Shown piece after piece: positions 14,074-15,650 of a stretch of DNA of 15,650 bases (its first letter is position 1; every line of letters starts with the position of its first letter). Source of the DNA: DATEOR01 sp046733475 (GTDB taxonomy: Bacteria > Actinomycetota > Thermoleophilia > Gaiellales > Gaiellaceae); assembly GCA_046733475.1 (NCBI GenBank), contig JBKPPF010000079.1, forward strand, positions 1 to 15,650, written 5' to 3'. The position numbers and the translations under genes were made by a program. The notes beneath the pieces were generated by a model. That model searched no databases. It was not told where the DNA came from and worked only from the letters and a program-made list of their open reading frames with translations.

Positions 14074-14079
14074 TATGAT
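14074..14079 (+). promoter_or_regulatory. Candidate -10 element for tyrS
   Basis: TATGAT, one base from consensus TATAAT, ends 9 nt before ATG 14089. It supports that ATG over the in-frame ATG 14065, which lies upstream of the element. No -35 match and no Shine-Dalgarno are visible, consistent with a nearly leaderless mRNA. Confidence 0.5.
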
Positions 14080-14088
14080 CGGGCAGCC

Positions 14089-15246
14089 ATGGCGCCACGA
14101 ATCGCCGAGCTGACCCGGAACGCGGTGGACGTCCTTCCCGAGGGCGAGCTGGAACGCAAGCTCGCGCGCGGCCGTCCGCTGCGCGTGAAGCTCGGGATCG
14201 ACCCGACCGCGCCGGACGTCCACGTCGGCCACGCCATTCCGCTCCAGCGCATGGCGGCCTTTCAGCGCGCCGGGCATACAGGCGTCCTCATCGTGGGCGA
14301 TTACACCGGGCGGATCGGCGATCCCTCCGGGCGCTCGGCGGAGCGGCCCGTTCTCTCCGACGAAGAGATCGACGCGAACGCGAAGCGCTACTTCCAGCAG
14401 GCTGCCCAGATCATCGACCCTGAAAAGACAGAGCTGCGCTTCAACGGCGAGTGGCTCGCCAAGCTCGACTTCGCGGATGTCGTCCGGCTCACACGCACGA
14501 TCACCGTCGCGCGGCTGCTCGAGCGCGACGACTTCGAGCAGCGCTTTTCGGCCAAGACCCCCATCTCGGTCTCGGAGCTTCTCTATCCCTTCATGCAGGC
14601 CTACGACTCGGTCGCCGTCGAGGCGGACGTCGAGCTCGGAGGCACCGACCAGCTCTACAATCTGCTCGCCGGCCGCGACGTCATGCAGGCCTACGGGCTC
14701 GAGCCGCAGGTCGCGCTCACGACTCCGCTCCTCATGGGCACCGACGGCCGCAAGATGAGTGCGTCGCTCGGCAATTACATCGGGCTCGCGGAGCCTCCCG
14801 AAGAGCAGTTCGGGAAGACGATGCGGATCTCCGACGAGGCTCTGCCGGAGTACTACCGCCTCGTGATGGAGTCGGAGGTCGACCCGACCACGCTCGCCCC
14901 GATGGACGCGAAGCTCGCACTTGCGCGCTTCGTCGTCGGCCGCTCGCACGGCGAAGAGTCAGCCAGCGAGGCGGAGGCGCATTTCACTCGCGTGGTGCGC
15001 CAGGGGCAGGCTCCCGACAAGGTTCCCGAGGCGGAGATCCCCGCCGGAGATCCCGTCCATCTGCCGGCACTCCTCGCCGAGCTCGGGCTCACCCCGTCCA
15101 CGAGCGAGGCCCGCCGCCGGATCTCTCAGGGGGGTGTGCGCCTGAACGGCGAGCCGGTGACCGATCTCGACGTGCCGCGAGCCTCACTGGAGGGTGCGCT
15201 TCTACAGGCTGGGAAGCGGCAATTCATCAGGCTTCGCGTTTCTTGA
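14089..15246 (+). CDS. tyrS: Tyrosyl-tRNA synthetase
   Basis: TyrRS attaches tyrosine to tRNATyr. The 385-residue protein has a class I Rossmann core with LGIDPTAPDVHVGH, the HIGH motif being His45-Val-Gly-His48. The VGDYTGRIGDPSGRS loop (about 69-83) follows, then the tyrosine-binding QAYDSVAVEADVELGGTDQ segment (about 170-188) and the KMSKS-type loop at 222-226. A C-terminal S4 RNA-binding domain follows at about 322-385 (LTPSTSEARRRISQGGVRLN). The loop reads KMSAS, so the second lysine is alanine. HVGH and the GGTDQ-to-GNYIGL spacing place it with the TyrRS subfamily that has KMSKS rather than KFGKT. The stop codon overlaps the -35 of the rRNA promoter. Confidence 0.95.
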   Translation: MAPRIAELTRNAVDVLPEGELERKLARGRPLRVKLGIDPTAPDVHVGHAIPLQRMAAFQRAGHTGVLIVGDYTGRIGDPSGRSAERPVLSDEEIDANAKRYFQQAAQIIDPEKTELRFNGEWLAKLDFADVVRLTRTITVARLLERDDFEQRFSAKTPISVSELLYPFMQAYDSVAVEADVELGGTDQLYNLLAGRDVMQAYGLEPQVALTTPLLMGTDGRKMSASLGNYIGLAEPPEEQFGKTMRISDEALPEYYRLVMESEVDPTTLAPMDAKLALARFVVGRSHGEESASEAEAHFTRVVRQGQAPDKVPEAEIPAGDPVHLPALLAELGLTPSTSEARRRISQGGVRLNGEPVTDLDVPRASLEGALLQAGKRQFIRLRVS

Positions 15247-15270
15247 CGGTCTTACGATCGCTGCTATCAT
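15243..15270 (+). promoter_or_regulatory. Promoter of the rRNA operon (or of a leader small RNA)
   Basis: TTGACG (15243-15248) and TATCAT (15265-15270) are separated by 16 bases, the best sigma-70-type promoter in the window. Transcription should start near 15277. The bases after the -10 (GCACGGG) are GC-rich, as in the discriminators of stringently controlled rRNA promoters. The -35 contains the tyrS stop codon. Confidence 0.75.
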
Positions 15271-15276
15271 GCACGG

Positions 15277-15395
15277 GCTGTCGGAAACGGCTGCGCACGT
15301 AAGAGTCCACCCGCGACACAACTGGAGAAGCCCTTCGAGCGAAGCTGATACGGTGGTATCGACTTCTGGAGGGCCTCCGCGCGGGAGGCCTTTTT
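15277..15395 (+). ncRNA. Structured rRNA leader or small RNA ending in a terminator
   Basis: The predicted transcript first forms a GAAA-capped hairpin (15277-15294). A compact three-way junction follows: outer stem AGAAG/CTTCT (15326-15330 with 15363-15367), hairpin CTTC-GAGC-GAAG (15333-15344) and hairpin GATAC-GGTG-GTATC (15347-15360), with 2-nt linkers between all helices. It ends in an intrinsic terminator. The segment ACGGTGGTATCG (15350-15361) resembles the T-box core (consensus AGGGTGGNACCGCG), but it is also fully explained by the second hairpin. CCCGCG (15310-15315) complements CGCGGG (15380-15385) in the terminator and could form an antiterminator. I do not recognise a named RNA family. 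Confidence 0.45.
15372..15395 (+). terminator. Intrinsic terminator inside the rRNA leader
   Basis: GGCCTCC (15372-15378) pairs with GGAGGCC (15384-15390) around a 5-nt loop, directly followed by TTTTT (15391-15395). It lies downstream of the strong promoter and upstream of boxA and 16S. It may end tyrS read-through or a small RNA, or attenuate rRNA transcription. Confidence 0.85.
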
Positions 15396-15418
15396 CGTGG
15401 GTAGCCCGAGCCGGGCGC

Positions 15419-15437
15419 GGTCTTTGAAAACTCAACA
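15419..15437 (+). promoter_or_regulatory. boxA antitermination site
   Basis: GGTCTTTGAAAACTCAACA matches the boxA region of bacterial rRNA leaders (TGCTCTTTNA core and the TTTGAAAACT.AACA version of Gram-positive bacteria). NusB and S10 (NusE) bind here to make RNA polymerase resistant to Rho during rRNA transcription. Confidence 0.8.
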
Positions 15438-15456
15438 GCGTGAAATACGTCGAGAT

Positions 15457-15565
15457 CCTCGGCAGCGCTTCGGCGTGGTCGAGGTCTAAATGAACCCGTC
15501 TCCTCTCTACGAGGGGACTTTGAGCTCAAGCTCATCCTGAAAGTCAGCAACCGGTCTTCGGACCG
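15457..15565 (+). other. Hairpin-rich 16S leader between boxA and 16S
   Basis: Three local hairpins are seen. CCTCG (15457-15461) pairs with CGAGG (15480-15484) and encloses CGC-TTCG-GCG (15466-15475). An 8-bp stem joins 15498-15505 and 15511-15518. CGGTC-TTCG-GACCG lies at 15552-15565. The second is followed by the palindrome TTGAGCTCAA (15520-15529). Such leaders take part in pre-16S folding and processing. The partner strand downstream of 16S is outside the window, so the RNase III processing stem cannot be assigned. Confidence 0.6.
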
Positions 15566-15577
15566 AATGCGAACAAC

Positions 15578-15650
15578 TTCACGGAGAGTTTGATCCTGGC
15601 TCAGGACGAACGCTGGCGGCGCGCTTAACACATGCAAGTCGAGCGAGAAC
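15578..15650 (+). rRNA. rrs: 16S ribosomal RNA, 5' end (partial)
   Basis: AGAGTTTGATCCTGGCTCAG at 15585-15604 is the universal 16S 5' sequence (E. coli positions 8-27). GACGAACGCTGGCGGCG and then ACACATGCAAGTCGAGCG follow. Aligning base 15585 to E. coli position 8 puts the mature 5' end at about 15578. Only 73 bases are present, up to the first variable region, which begins GAGAAC. The start is placed by alignment and may be off by a few bases. Confidence 0.97.

Noticed and set aside
11488..14088. Very long plus-strand open frame across the penicillin-binding protein gene, continuous with tyrS
   Set aside because: It runs antisense to a protein with all its catalytic motifs. Only the tyrS part has recognisable family sequence, so the upstream extension is an artefact of high GC.
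14029..14949. N-terminal extension of the penicillin-binding protein frame opposite tyrS
   Set aside because: The frame stays open, but class A enzymes start shortly before the membrane helix. The GTG at 14028 with a -10 element ahead explains the start.
15202..15637. Short open frames on both strands in the rRNA leader and 16S start
   Set aside because: They cross the promoter, terminator and 16S sequence, have no Shine-Dalgarno and resemble no known protein.
1..15650. CRISPR arrays, insertion sequences, phage genes or tRNA genes
   Set aside because: No regularly spaced repeats, transposase motifs, terminal inverted repeats or tRNA cloverleaf sequences were found by reading both strands.

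Overview
The window is high-GC bacterial chromosome with short intergenic gaps, GTG/TTG starts and overlapping stop/start codons. It ends in the first bases of a 16S rRNA gene. Codon bias, the two-PASTA class A penicillin-binding protein, the LprG-like lipoprotein, the probable leaderless starts and the 16S 5' end all fit an actinobacterium, possibly a deep-branching class such as Thermoleophilia. The class is inference from memory of such genomes and was not tested.

Layout. (1) 1-139: the C-terminal end of a cold-shock protein gene and a strong intrinsic terminator. (2) 167-3845: gatC, gatA and gatB, the tRNA-dependent amidotransferase that makes Gln-tRNAGln and/or Asn-tRNAAsn, followed by a translationally coupled PPOX-fold flavin/F420-type protein. 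(3) 3896-5387: a lipoprotein gene converging on, and overlapping, an unidentified seven-helix membrane protein gene on the minus strand. (4) 5411-11630: a long plus-strand run of amino-acid genes. It holds a class V aminotransferase, serA, a YbaK-type aminoacyl-tRNA editing protein, ilvE, a DegT/DnrJ/EryC1-type aminotransferase, a small protein resembling RemA/DUF370, and a 3-methyladenine DNA glycosylase. (5) 11608-14028: a class A penicillin-binding protein on the minus strand, divergent from tyrS (14089-15246). (6) 15243-15650: an rRNA operon start with a promoter overlapping the tyrS stop codon, a folded leader ending in an intrinsic terminator, boxA, further hairpins and the 16S 5' end.

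Functional links. GatCAB, TyrRS, the YbaK-type deacylase and the rRNA operon all serve translation. The class V aminotransferase and SerA can supply two steps of serine synthesis, and IlvE closes branched-chain amino acid synthesis. Genes inside each run overlap by NTGA motifs, which suggests translational coupling, whereas several run-initiating or internal starts have a -10-like hexamer 6-10 nt ahead and no clear Shine-Dalgarno, which suggests leaderless mRNAs.

Most genes are ordinary housekeeping genes. The least ordinary part is the rRNA leader at 15277-15395. It has a compact three-way junction, a T-box-like sequence, a terminator lying before boxA, and a six-base GC complement that could compete with the terminator. 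It could be an attenuator of rRNA transcription or a separate small RNA.
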